From: CBDCFT01 sp965216365
GTDB taxonomy: Bacteria > Pseudomonadota > Gammaproteobacteria > Arenicellales > CBDCFT01
Length of the DNA stretch: 64,000 nucleotides
NCBI GenBank assembly: GCA_965216365.1
Contig: CBDCFT010000055.1
Coordinates: 74,760-138,759, forward strand
Direction: 5' to 3'
Shown here: positions 18,665 to 29,000 of the stretch, one piece after another
How positions within the stretch are numbered: position 1 is the first letter of the stretch
How the letters are laid out: each line of letters starts with the position of its first letter
The notes under the pieces: model-generated
Told to the model about the DNA's origin: nothing
Seen by the model: the letters and a program-made list of their open reading frames with translations, nothing else
The model's database searches: none
Made by a program: the position numbers and the translations under genes

Positions 18665-19620
18665 CGATCGTATTCCTTTTTTGATTTCAAAGCTAACAAC
18701 GACCCTTTCCAAATATCAGAAAACTCATACTCGCATGACGCTCTGTTTTTTAACCCTATACGCTCGGGAATGAACAAAATCACTCGCCCGATAATCCACG
18801 CGATATTAGCCGCCCATAACCCCATTACACCATAACACTTATTTAAGTATCGAGATCGGGATTCATAGTAGTACGACGGCCTGCGTCTTCTTTTTGCCAG
18901 CAAAGATTTTACCGGTGAAGTCCCCCCTCGAAGATGCACAACTTTCGCAAATGGATAGTGTAGTATTTTCCAGTTAGCTGCACGCGCCCTGCGACAATAA
19001 TCTGCATCTTCGAAGTACATAAAAAACCCTTCATCCAGCTCACCTACGGACTTGATCACGTCTGCTCGAATCAGTACGCATGCAAAACTAACCCACTCCA
19101 CGAAAATTGAATCGTTGCATTCTCCTACAGGAACACGCCAGTTTTTTAACATATTGTATATGAGCGTAGTATTTGCCGCGCGCATGAACTCGCTGATTGG
19201 TGAATGATGTCGAAAAGCACTAACCTGTGGCGACCCATCTTCCCAAGTCAGGCGCGGACCGACTATCCCTGCGCTTTTGTGGCTCTCTGCGGCATTCAGA
19301 ATCCCTATTAACGTCCCCTGACACACAAGGGTATCGCTGTTTAACAACAGGTAGTAAGTTGCCTGTACGGACCGAATACCTATATTGTTACCCGAAGAAA
19401 ACCCGTCATTTCTTTCAGAACAGATACATCTGGCCCATCGCGACCAATTCCTGTCTTTTATTTCTTTTTCGATCACATCAACTGAATCGTCACCACTATT
19501 ATTATCAACGACAATCACTGTGGTGTCTGGCTGGCTTTCTACTTCGGCAACCAGGGAGTGCAGACAATCAACGACAAGCACCGGAGTTCGGTAATTTACA
19601 ATTATGATCGCTAAATGCAT
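18661..19620 (-). CDS. Glycosyltransferase family 2 (rhamnosyltransferase-like, WbbL type)
   Basis: 319 residues. The GT-A start is LAIIIVNYRTPVLVVDCLHSL, with VIVVDNNSGDDS at about 34-45, NDGFSSGNNIGI near 71-82 and LLLNSDTLV (the DxD-like site) at about 92-100. FFMYFEDADYCRRA near residue 199 is the typical ED acceptor-site motif of WbbL-like rhamnosyltransferases. No extended membrane region is predicted beyond a short hydrophobic stretch around residue 270. It should transfer a hexose or deoxyhexose from a nucleotide sugar to the growing chain. It is translationally coupled to the following sulfotransferase. Confidence 0.9.
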   Translation of the reverse strand: MHLAIIIVNYRTPVLVVDCLHSLVAEVESQPDTTVIVVDNNSGDDSVDVIEKEIKDRNWSRWARCICSERNDGFSSGNNIGIRSVQATYYLLLNSDTLVCQGTLIGILNAAESHKSAGIVGPRLTWEDGSPQVSAFRHHSPISEFMRAANTTLIYNMLKNWRVPVGECNDSIFVEWVSFACVLIRADVIKSVGELDEGFFMYFEDADYCRRARAANWKILHYPFAKVVHLRGGTSPVKSLLAKRRRRPSYYYESRSRYLNKCYGVMGLWAANIAWIIGRVILFIPERIGLKNRASCEYEFSDIWKGSLLALKSKKEYDR

Positions 19621-19671
19621 TTCCTATTTCACATATCCTGAATCAGAAATCAACAATGCAAAACCTAATGA

Positions 19672-20514
19672 CTAAGGAATACGAATTTGAACATCAATTC
19701 CTTTCTCGAGTCGCTGTTTTTCAAGTTCGGAATCAATGTGGGCTTTAGCTATTCTAATCACTCGCGTTGACGGTTGGAGCGCAGTAACTAAGCGATCAAA
19801 AAATCTTTCAGCAAGCTCCACATTTGGCTGGACGGCATATACGATACTCGCAACTAGTCGGCCAATCATTTTTCCATATTGTCTTGCAAGAAAATAATTC
19901 ACACCCAAAAGAGTAGCCATTTCAAAGTCAAGTCTGAAAGGGACCCCGGCACCATCAACAACGATATTTACTAAACTATGATCTGCATCGACAACTCCTA
20001 ACTCAACCATCTGAATGGTCATCTGGATTAGACTTTCTTCAAACGCGGCGACCTTCTTGTAATCACCAGACCGAACGAGATTATTCAGGTAAATTGTTGC
20101 ATTTTTGCTCGGGGTTATGTCCTCAAGAACAATCGCGTGCGTGTATTCTATATCAGACATATTTATCAAACTAAACCCGAGAACCTCTGGCACATCACAA
20201 CCGGCTCGATGCAATCGATGCAAAGCTTTTAGCTCTTTATACAGCGCACCTGATTTCGTCACCTCACGAAACCACGCTCCGCACCCTCGTCTCGCCCATA
20301 ACTTGAGAATGATAGAACTGTTTTCAACCGTTGCTATACGCGCGACAACACTACTCTTTTTCTTCCTAAGAATTTCTCTTTTACTTCCTCCAGAACAAAA
20401 CTGTTTTACCAGCAATATAGTTTGCTCGCTAGTTAGTTCGTATGAATTAGCAGGATTCAAAGTGCAGTTTGCGGGACTATCAACAGACTTTAGGCGAACT
20501 AGGGTTTTTAACAA
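19672..20514 (-). CDS. LPS-kinase-like protein (InaA/KdkA/Waa kinase fold)
   Basis: 280 residues. The protein-kinase-like fold is suggested by SSIILKLWARRGCGAWFRE (possible ATP-site lysine), HAIVLEDITPS at the hinge, and VVDADHSLVNIVVD with a following FRLDFEMA. The last two stand where Waa/InaA kinases have the HxDxxxxN and DFD/DFE motifs; here the catalytic segment begins D-A-D-H-S-L-x-N, a variant order. Such enzymes phosphorylate heptose or Kdo residues of the LPS core. In this operon a phosphate on the glycan or its lipid carrier is plausible. The substrate is uncertain, and the variant catalytic loop leaves activity open. Confidence 0.72.
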   Translation of the reverse strand: MLKTLVRLKSVDSPANCTLNPANSYELTSEQTILLVKQFCSGGSKREILRKKKSSVVARIATVENSSIILKLWARRGCGAWFREVTKSGALYKELKALHRLHRAGCDVPEVLGFSLINMSDIEYTHAIVLEDITPSKNATIYLNNLVRSGDYKKVAAFEESLIQMTIQMVELGVVDADHSLVNIVVDGAGVPFRLDFEMATLLGVNYFLARQYGKMIGRLVASIVYAVQPNVELAERFFDRLVTALQPSTRVIRIAKAHIDSELEKQRLEKGIDVQIRIP

Positions 20515-20558
20515 TTAGAATAGCGCACCGTGTGGATCCAATGTTGCGGCGTTCGTCG

Positions 20559-22100
20559 TTAGCTCCTAGCTTTAGAAAATACTGATTTCAATATATATCG
20601 CTTGGCAGAAATGGGTAGATATCCATAATATAAAATCAGTGCGATTAATGTTACGAATACTCCTCCCGCAATAGTCACATCAAAAATCGCGCTCAATCTA
20701 TCTGGAAGACTTGGAATTAAAGGTTCGATAATGGGGCGCACATAAAGTCCGATTCCAATAAAGGTAACACCTATTGCTATACCTTTGAAGGAGTCTTGAA
20801 AATATTCAAATATGCTGACTCCCATTTTCTTGTGAAAACCAACCAAAAAGTACAATGCGCCTGTTATCGTACCAAGAAAGACCGAGAGGACGACAAACTT
20901 ATACCCTCCTAAATAGTTTGCTGGGAATATCAGTGCAAACGTCAATACCGCCGTGACAACCGAATACTGAGTTTCAAGTCTTATTTGACCCAATCCTCGT
21001 AAACTGGCGGTACCAATGCCCGTCAAAATCGCGAAAAACTGGCCAAAAACCAACACGCGAATAGACCACGCGGCCAAGGGAAACTCTTGACCTGTCCATA
21101 TCAATAGGATCTTGTCGGCAAAAACGACCAATCCTGAAAAACTGACAATAGCAATAAACAATACGATTTTAGAGCTTAAGCTATACAACTTAAGCCAACC
21201 AGCTTTATCTTCCGAATTAACTAAGTTTGCGAAAGCAGGCATCAGCGGAGCGATAACAGCGCCACAAAAGGTTCTAGCCAAACTTATTAACTTTCGAGAC
21301 ATGTCGAATATCGCCAACATTGAAACTCCGCAAATGGCGGATATGGCTATGTACAGGCCACTTCTAAGCATCCGAATTAATAAGCCTAAGAATTGAAACT
21401 TGATTGCAAGGGAAAATATTGACTTTAGGGCTGGTCGAGAAATAAGCATTGGCGATAAACGAATTTCTGGACAAATACGCGCAACCAGAACCCAACCAAA
21501 AATTGTAGAAGCAACTCCTCCACACAAGTGACCAACAGCAAGCGCGATTAAACCATATTCCCGGCTCAGCAGGATCAACGCTATGGAGAAGGATATAGTC
21601 GAGGAGAGAATCATCAGTTTGTAACGTAGATCCGTCCGTTGTAGTCCTGCTAATATTCCGAGAACACACCCAAATGACATCTGTATCAGTAGTGTCAACC
21701 CAACCAAAAACAATGCTGTTTCGGCGTCGGACTGCAAATCAACAGGCACATTGATCAAATTAAAAACCGGTATTCTTGCAAACCATATAGCCGTACATAC
21801 CAATAGTGCGATACCGCCTACCGATAAAACACCACTACTAATCAAGGCCGACAATTCTCTATACGTCCCGTTCGCATCGTGCTCTGCGGTAAACTTCACA
21901 TAAGCCATTCCCGCGCTAACATTGAACATAGATATATAAGAACAGATGCTAAATATCAGAGCCCAAACACCATAGCCCTCCAAACCAAGTTTTGCGATTA
22001 TTAGCGGTGTTAGAATGAACCTCGAACCAATGTGCCATAGTTCTGAGATCGCCGCATATGTCGACCCCCGCTTAAGCGACGAAAACGTTACTTTTGCCAT
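20559..22100 (-). CDS. Oligosaccharide flippase (Wzx/MATE-like)
   Basis: 513 residues with about 12-14 hydrophobic helices spread along the whole chain. The N-terminus has the flippase pattern GSTYAAISELWHIGSRFILTP followed by LGLEGYGVWALIFS, where the G-Y-G-V-W block is characteristic of Wzx proteins. The protein would turn the undecaprenyl-linked repeat unit from the cytoplasmic to the periplasmic face of the inner membrane. Together with the polymerase-like gene at 24399 and the chain-length protein at the left edge it defines a Wzx/Wzy-dependent pathway. It sits 45 bases downstream-facing from the kinase-like gene in the same operon. Confidence 0.92.
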   Translation of the reverse strand: MAKVTFSSLKRGSTYAAISELWHIGSRFILTPLIIAKLGLEGYGVWALIFSICSYISMFNVSAGMAYVKFTAEHDANGTYRELSALISSGVLSVGGIALLVCTAIWFARIPVFNLINVPVDLQSDAETALFLVGLTLLIQMSFGCVLGILAGLQRTDLRYKLMILSSTISFSIALILLSREYGLIALAVGHLCGGVASTIFGWVLVARICPEIRLSPMLISRPALKSIFSLAIKFQFLGLLIRMLRSGLYIAISAICGVSMLAIFDMSRKLISLARTFCGAVIAPLMPAFANLVNSEDKAGWLKLYSLSSKIVLFIAIVSFSGLVVFADKILLIWTGQEFPLAAWSIRVLVFGQFFAILTGIGTASLRGLGQIRLETQYSVVTAVLTFALIFPANYLGGYKFVVLSVFLGTITGALYFLVGFHKKMGVSIFEYFQDSFKGIAIGVTFIGIGLYVRPIIEPLIPSLPDRLSAIFDVTIAGGVFVTLIALILYYGYLPISAKRYILKSVFSKARS

Positions 22101-22187
22101 TACTCAACAAGAGTTCATTTTGTTTGTTGCATACTTTTCGAGTCCTTAACGCTAGATTTATCGATAAGGTATGTCGATCACGAAACC

Positions 22188-23105
22188 CTAGCTATACTTA
22201 TTTATTGTTTCGATCCATAGTTCTTTTGGTTTTGCGTCAGGAAAATATTGGGATATAAACGTATGCGCACTTTTGGATAGCTTCTCTCGAAGTGAGCTGT
22301 CTTCCAATTCGACCAAACCTGCAACTGATTCGGACACGTCTTGAGCAACATACGCTGTTTCGAGATGTCGCATGCTAAAGTTTGCCCCGCCCGCATTTTT
22401 TCCGATTACCACTACACCGGCAGACATGGATTCCTGCGGCGGTAGCGCGCAACCCTCAACATCCGCAGAGGCAAAAAAGGCCTGTGCGAATTTAAATTGA
22501 GCAGCCAACTCTTCAAAATTTAGCTTATCGAGCACTTTCGGTTTCCAGAAAGTATTTCCAGATTGACTATATTCGGAAAACACTTCCTGTATAAATTCAT
22601 CACCTTTTCTGGGAAAAACGATTACTCGACCTTCCATTCTTTCGTTCTGCGGAATAAATGGAAACACAGCGTTATCAACTATATTAGGAACAATTGGAAT
22701 TGTAATTCCTGGATACATTTCCTGACACTTGGCCAGCATAAACGGAGAATCCGTCCAAATTTCAACATCCTTTCTTCGATAATCAAAGTTGTTGTACAGT
22801 TGAAGTGGGGTCTGTTGATAAACAATGCTTGGACCAGGTGCCTCATTTACTCGCTCAGAGTATAAATCTGGAATAACGCACACGTCGTTTTCACTACGCT
22901 CGTCCCACTTTATGACAGGAAGGCCATGTTTAAACCATTTCTCGCCGTGTGAGTCCTTACCTGTGAAAGTCGCTATAGCCACGTCTGCGCCTAAACTCTT
23001 CGCTAACGTACCGTGTCGAACAATATTCATTATTCCTCCGCGGGGCTTTTTCCACTCGTCGGGTATCAGGAATAGAAAACGTATTCTACTATTTGTCATA
23101 TTCAT
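22188..23105 (-). CDS. Glycosyltransferase, GT-B fold (GT1/GT4-like, compact)
   Basis: 305 residues, shorter than usual GT4 enzymes. The start IRFLFLIPDEWKKPRGGIMNIV shows the GG loop of GT-B donors. The C-terminal segment FFASADVEGCALPPQESMSAGVVVIG at about 211-236 is the donor-sugar E-x7-E region. The middle has only short linking segments, including VPNIVDNAVF at about 139-148. A cytoplasmic sugar transfer step for the same glycan is likely; donor and acceptor are unknown. The gene is 25 bases after the aminotransferase gene in the operon. Confidence 0.78.
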   Translation of the reverse strand: MNMTNSRIRFLFLIPDEWKKPRGGIMNIVRHGTLAKSLGADVAIATFTGKDSHGEKWFKHGLPVIKWDERSENDVCVIPDLYSERVNEAPGPSIVYQQTPLQLYNNFDYRRKDVEIWTDSPFMLAKCQEMYPGITIPIVPNIVDNAVFPFIPQNERMEGRVIVFPRKGDEFIQEVFSEYSQSGNTFWKPKVLDKLNFEELAAQFKFAQAFFASADVEGCALPPQESMSAGVVVIGKNAGGANFSMRHLETAYVAQDVSESVAGLVELEDSSLREKLSKSAHTFISQYFPDAKPKELWIETINKYS

Positions 23106-23130
23106 ACAAAGTTGTTTTAAATGGCATTGT

Positions 23131-24279
23131 TCAACTACTTAATACTTCCGAGACCACATCAATTATTCGCGTGACCTCTCCGTCAGTTAACTTTGCTGAC
23201 AGCGGTAGTGATAAAGTGCGCTCGCTTATCCAATTCGCATTGGCGAAATCATCAGGCTCATAACCAAAACGCTTCTTGTAGTACTCATGTAGGTGTACAG
23301 CCCGATAGTGTACGCCCGTTCCTATACCTTTATTATGTAAGGCCGTAATCACCTCATCTCGATTCAGTTTACATTCCTTCAAATCAATCAAAACTGTATA
23401 GAGGTGCCTGGCGTGATAGTCCCTAGCATTGACAGGTTCAGGTGTCAGGCATGGTAAATTTTGAAACGCATCGTCGTACACTTCCCAAATCTGCTCTCTG
23501 CGCTTCATCCATTTATCTAATTTTGGGAGCTGACACAAGCCAATTGCTGCTGCGATATCCGTCATATTGTATTTAAAGCCAGGATACACGACCTCATAGT
23601 GTCGATATCCTTCATCACTGAATCGCTTCCACGCGTCTATCGAAAGACCGTGCAGCCCGTTTACCTTGATTCTTTCGGCTACTGCGTCGTCGTTGGTGCA
23701 GATCATACCGCCCTCTGCGGTGGTCATGTTTTTAGTAACATAAAAACTAAAACATGTAAGAGGACTGATGGTTCCAATCTTTTTCCCATGATATTTACCC
23801 TCAACACAATGAGCGGCATCCTCTACTACAACGAGTCCATACTTTTCCGCGATCCCAGAAATTACGTCCATTTCACATGGACGCCCGGCAAAATGCACAG
23901 GAACTATCGCTTTAGTCTTCGGAGTAATGGCGGCCTCGATTCTGGAGGTGTCGATATTCATTGTGCGCTTATCAACATCTACGAATACAGGCACTGCACC
24001 AACATGGACTATCGAGTTGGCGGTCGCAGCAAAAGTCAGCGGTGTCGTGATAACCTCATCACCTGGATTGATGTCGCTGCACACCATACTCAAATGTAAC
24101 CCCGCAGTGCACGAGTTTAAGGCGACAGCATGTTTGACACCAATATAGTCAGCAAACTGTTTCTCAAATTCGTTCACCTTTGGACCTGACCCAATCCAGC
24201 AAGTTTCTAATACCTCCCTAACTGCCGCGATTTCCTGCTCGCCAATTTCTGGGCTACCAAATACTATGTAATCTTTCAT
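23131..24279 (-). CDS. DegT/DnrJ/EryC1/StrS-family sugar aminotransferase (ArnB/PglE-like)
   Basis: 382 residues, the usual length of the family. Motifs in order: ALNSCTAGLHLSM near residue 54, GDEVITTPLTFAATANSI at about 73-90, VVEDAAHCVEG at about 154-164, and FYVTKNMTTAEGGMICTND with the PLP-binding Lys183. The C-terminal half has GFKYNMTDIAAAIGLCQL and HARHLYTVLID, which are very typical. It would aminate a UDP- or dTDP-4-keto-6-deoxyhexose to make an amino sugar for the repeat unit. No matching dehydratase is encoded in the window. An amino sugar would provide a natural N-acyl or N-formyl attachment point, which is of interest given the NRPS-PKS genes upstream. Confidence 0.93.
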   Translation of the reverse strand: MKDYIVFGSPEIGEQEIAAVREVLETCWIGSGPKVNEFEKQFADYIGVKHAVALNSCTAGLHLSMVCSDINPGDEVITTPLTFAATANSIVHVGAVPVFVDVDKRTMNIDTSRIEAAITPKTKAIVPVHFAGRPCEMDVISGIAEKYGLVVVEDAAHCVEGKYHGKKIGTISPLTCFSFYVTKNMTTAEGGMICTNDDAVAERIKVNGLHGLSIDAWKRFSDEGYRHYEVVYPGFKYNMTDIAAAIGLCQLPKLDKWMKRREQIWEVYDDAFQNLPCLTPEPVNARDYHARHLYTVLIDLKECKLNRDEVITALHNKGIGTGVHYRAVHLHEYYKKRFGYEPDDFANANWISERTLSLPLSAKLTDGEVTRIIDVVSEVLSS

Positions 24280-24398
24280 CGATTCTCAAAATTACTGGTT
24301 TTAAAAATTTTTATCTGCGTTTACGCTTCAAAAGCGTAGTCAGAAAACAACAATATAAGATTGATATGCTCTTAAATACTTTATCAGCCTAATCATTT

Positions 24399-26003
24399 TT
24401 ACACATATCTCTTGCTCAGCCGTTGAGAATTTACAGAACTTTGCAGATACCCTTTTACCCCATCTTTGCCTTGCCTAACCACCGAAGACCAACCTCGCGC
24501 TCGTTTATCAGTATTTTTATTTGCAAACTGAAAACGTACGTAAGCAGTTGATAAGCCGAGCAAACTCCAATAGTAAACCGGTATAAAGCTGATCGAACTC
24601 ACCGTACCTATAAACACCGTCGTTGCGATAAGCATAGCAAGTAACAAGTTTCCTATATGCATCCAGCTTGTTCGTCCGTGAGTATTCGCCAACTTAGTAG
24701 CGGAATGAACTTTTACAATTTGAACGGCAAAAATTAAAACAAACAAAGCTAAGCCAACCATACCATAGTAAAGCACAACAGCCAGGTATGTATTCACTAT
24801 ATCAATGATTCCCTGCCCTTGGCGCGAAGCCTCCAAAGCTGCTGTTTCCTTGGGATTTGGGGTACCGAAAACAAAATGATTACTAATCACTCGCATAGAG
24901 TTTTCGATCAGATCTAAACGGTATCTCACCGTTCCGTGCTCGTCAATTGAGTCCAAGTTCGGTTCATAGAGAAATGCCACAGCGGCTAACATTAGCCCAA
25001 CCGCGACAAGTGCTGCTCTGCCGCCGAATTTCAATCTAAAGTAGAAATGCGTAATTAATATCACGATAGCAGCCAACCATGCGCCACGTGATCCCGTAAA
25101 AAACAGCGCAATGGAAATCAGCCCCGTACCCATATAAATATAGAGTTTTCCAGTTTTTAGAGTATGCAATAAATAGAGGCCTACACCCAACGCCAAGGCG
25201 AGAAAATACCCGAATGGAATAACCCCCATCGTTGTTCCTACCCTCATCCATCCCCCTCTGACATAGTAATGGGTGGCCGTTGTGGGTTTCTTGAAATCTA
25301 GCAAATCAAGCAAGTAGTCATAAAACTCCCATCTAAACCTTTGCTCCAATACACTTACGCAGGCGAGCAGAACTGCCGAGCCGAATATCGCAAAAAAAGC
25401 CGCACTAAAAACCTTTTCATCTCTAGCACATCGACTGATTACAAAATACGGGAGAACAATCTCTAGAAAATATATTAGTACTGATCGCATGCTAGCGGTG
25501 AGTGATCCTTCTCGAAAAGCCAAGATCGATAGACAGAAAAAATAAGAGAACACAAGCTTATCGACTGTAGCAGCATAAGCGGGACCTCTAAAAAAAGCAG
25601 AGCGCTGTCTAATTTCCAAGTAAAGTGGAATCAATAAAAACAACGCAAACATTTTTGGATAATCGATAGCAAACAAATACCTTATCCCAGGCACCAATCC
25701 CGGAATTTCATAGTTGTACATCGGTATTAAAGGGATTAGCGCTAAGTAGTAAGGAACAACTAACTCCTTCTTTCTTCTAAGAATGTACATGCAGACGCTG
25801 GCTACAACAATCGTAAATATTAATATGCTGTTCGACAGAAACGCCGCCGCGGTAATGATAAACGTGAATGCCGCCCAGTAGACTAAGTCTTTCCTTTCAA
25901 TAATATCGGTCTTGCGTACCAGCATTAGCAAGAACAGAAAAGCCGCAACGAACGCGATGCAGATAAATATCCATGCGCGGACATAAGTTGGAAAGATGCT
26001 CAT
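24399..26003 (-). CDS. O-antigen polymerase/ligase-family membrane protein (Wzy_C type)
   Basis: 534 residues with about 11-13 transmembrane helices. The family hallmark FFTGSRGAWLAAIVIL (G-S-R-G) lies at about residues 302-317 and is followed by a large periplasmic loop (about residues 350-400) before the last helices. Such proteins polymerise lipid-linked repeats (Wzy) or ligate glycan to an acceptor (WaaL-like); sequence alone does not separate the two. A basic tail closes the protein. It lies directly downstream of the PKS gene (69-base gap), so polyketide and glycan steps share a transcript. Confidence 0.87.
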   Translation of the reverse strand: MSIFPTYVRAWIFICIAFVAAFLFLLMLVRKTDIIERKDLVYWAAFTFIITAAAFLSNSILIFTIVVASVCMYILRRKKELVVPYYLALIPLIPMYNYEIPGLVPGIRYLFAIDYPKMFALFLLIPLYLEIRQRSAFFRGPAYAATVDKLVFSYFFCLSILAFREGSLTASMRSVLIYFLEIVLPYFVISRCARDEKVFSAAFFAIFGSAVLLACVSVLEQRFRWEFYDYLLDLLDFKKPTTATHYYVRGGWMRVGTTMGVIPFGYFLALALGVGLYLLHTLKTGKLYIYMGTGLISIALFFTGSRGAWLAAIVILITHFYFRLKFGGRAALVAVGLMLAAVAFLYEPNLDSIDEHGTVRYRLDLIENSMRVISNHFVFGTPNPKETAALEASRQGQGIIDIVNTYLAVVLYYGMVGLALFVLIFAVQIVKVHSATKLANTHGRTSWMHIGNLLLAMLIATTVFIGTVSSISFIPVYYWSLLGLSTAYVRFQFANKNTDKRARGWSSVVRQGKDGVKGYLQSSVNSQRLSKRYV

Positions 26004-26072
26004 TTAACCTTGCGCGCTAGTCCGAACGTATTCAGCGAATTGAAACGAGCAGACTAATTTCGCTCTATCAGA

Positions 26073-29000
26073 CTAGGCTGCGCTTTTGAATTTATGGTTC
26101 TCATTAGCTGTCTTGTCTAAGACCGACGCAAGCTCGTTCGCTAAAGTCAAAACATATGGCTCTTTGCACATATTTTCGTGATTCCCGGGCACAACCTTTA
26201 CCTCGATTACATCTATATATTCTTTCCAACCCAAATAGTGATCCACGACACGCCGAGTGGCCTGTCTGTTTACATCTCGTTCGATACGAAATAAAACAGT
26301 CTCTCCATCGTACGCTCGGGGTGTGTATGATTTTTCTGCATCCAACCAAGCCACGCGTATGTTTTCGTTTCGCAATTCATATGGCATAACCTGAGCCATT
26401 GGTTTAATTAGTTTATCCCTTATTTTCTTAAATTCGGATCTCGTACGGCCTTTAATTGTTCTCCGCAGATAGTTGACCCGACTCTTTAGATCTCCGCTTT
26501 TGAGTCGCCGCATATGTAATGATCGACGTTCAGTCAATGGTCGATTTGGCAGCGTCGGGCAAAACGAATCAAGAAAAAACAGCAGCGCTACTTCTTCATC
26601 AAGGTTTTTTAACTGTTGTGCAACTTCAAATGCCGCCACTCCGCCTCCGGAAAATCCTCCCAAAATGTACGGACCCTCGGACTGGATTTTTTTTATATCG
26701 CCAAGATATTCAGCAGCCATGGCCTCGACGCTATCATGCGGCTTCATACGGCCGTCAACACCACGATGTTGTAGTCCATAAAACGGCTGATCCATACCAA
26801 GATGAAGTGCGAGATGTCGCAAGTTCATGGGATTTCCTCCCATACCAGCTGCGCAGAATATCGGCGTTTTGGTACCGTTGCGCTGTATGGGAACTATCGT
26901 TGTCCATGCTTTGCTTCGACTTCGCTTTGGACGTCGCACAGACACATCTTCCTCTGATTCATTCTCACCATCATCAATCATAGCGGCCAACGCTTCAATG
27001 GTGGGCGCTTCAAACAAAGTCGATAGCGCAAGTTCCACACCAAACTGCTTGCGCATTTCGTTGAACAATCTGACAGCAATAAGCGAGTGTCCGCCTAAGT
27101 CGAAAAAACCATCTTTGACACCGACCTGGTCAACTCCCAACAGACGCTCCCAGAGGGCAACAAGGTTCTTTTCTACCTTGGTCCGCGGCGCCTGATAGTC
27201 ATTATCCAACTCCGGTCGGGCAAATGATATTTCTTCTTGTGTTGCGACGGCATGTGCAGCCTCATCAGCATCTTTGACTAACGCATCTAAGTCCATGGAC
27301 GTTACAATTATCTCGGAAACCCCAAATTCCAATGCTTTCTCGAAAGCCGCGCCCCCCTCTTTGGGCGTTATGCCAAGCGCTAGCATGCGTTGAAAGGTTT
27401 GCTGCGCTTCCGATTGTTGCGCGACCGCAACTGTATTGGCGACTCGGGCTACGTTCACCTTGGCATCGTCCGCCGTCTCGAGACTGACCGACCCAAAACC
27501 GCCCGCAAGTTTGTGAATTGCAAAATCTTTAATTTCGACAATGACGTTACCGTCTTCATCCATGATGTCTATATCAAATCGCGCAATTTCACTTGTGGCA
27601 CGGTTTTTTCCCGCGTTTCGCACCCAACTATAAATCCTGGTGGGGAGCGTAGCATGAATACTGACACGACCGTAAGAAATAGGCACCCATAATTCCCGAC
27701 CGGTATAGCCATCGATGAGTTCCATGGCAAAGCCAGTAGCAATATCCAACAACCCCGGATGCAAATCAAATTGCCCCACGTCAGAGGTAAACTGGTCTGG
27801 CAACTGCAGTGTGGCGATCGCCTCTTCTTCTCCATAACAAGCTTGATGCAACACGCGCCAACGTGGTCCGAAGTTTAAGAATTCTTCCTGTTGCCCGCGT
27901 ATACCTGACGGATCCTCGCCTGTCCGTCGCTTGTTGCAACGCTCAACTATCTCGCGATAAGAAACGGGTTCAGCTTTTTTTCGGATTGCTCTTGACCCTG
28001 TAACCGAGGCCTGTACGTGCAGTTCCCAGTTGCCCGAACCATCATCACTCGGCAGACTTTCGATCTCTACCGTGTAACCGTCGTCTTCTGGACGCAACAC
28101 AATCCGTACTTCACGCTTTTCCCCATCGTTGATCTGAAGAGGTCTTAAAAACGAAACATCGGATATTTCAACTTTTTTAACATTGAGTTCCGACATCGCG
28201 GCTTGCACAAGCTGCAAAAATCCGGTGCCTGGCATCAATGCTTGACCATCTGCCGTACGATGCTCATCAAACAGCCAATGGGTATCGGGAGAAAAGGTGT
28301 TCAGCAAATGAATATTTCCATTTCCCACCACCTCGTGCGCACTGAACAAAACATGCTTGGGCTCGGGGCCTGGCTTCACCTCCATCGTTACCTCACCCCG
28401 TAATTCGCGAGACAAGTTCATAGCCATCCCGACCTCGTTCCATATCCCCCAGTTCAATGAAATCACACGGCCAAAATCGCCGCCATTGCGGCTGTTAGCA
28501 TATGCGTTTAAAAAAGCGTTTGCTCCCACGTAGTCAGTCTGCCCCGGAGGCCCGGTTACTGTGCTCGTGGAGGAAAATAACACCATAAAATCAAGATGTT
28601 TTCCGGCCAACAATCTATCGAGAACGCCGAGACCCAGCACTTTGGGCTGCATAACTTCCTCGACATCGGCCTGGGTTTTCATTTGCAGTAATCCGTCACG
28701 CAATAGGCCAGCAGCATGTACAACACCGTTAATCGCGCCAAATCTTTCAGAAGCCAACTGAATCACCTGTTCCATTTCCTCTATATTGCTGACGTCAGCG
28801 GCCTCAACCATGACTTGCGCGCCCAATTCCTCTAAGTGCTGGACATTGCGGATCATTTTGCTGACTTTGTTTTCAGCTTCGTGACGCTCTAACCAGGCTG
28901 TCCAGTCTTCACGTTTCGGCAGTAGTGTACGGCCAATTAGAACAAGTTTTGTACCATGTTGAGCCAGCTTTTCAGCAACGACAAATCCAATACCACCAAG

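Noticed and set aside
24322..24338. Hairpin TACGCTT-CAA-AAGCGTA between the polymerase and aminotransferase genes.
   Set aside because: Sits inside a likely operon and lacks a proper T-run on the minus strand; may be chance.
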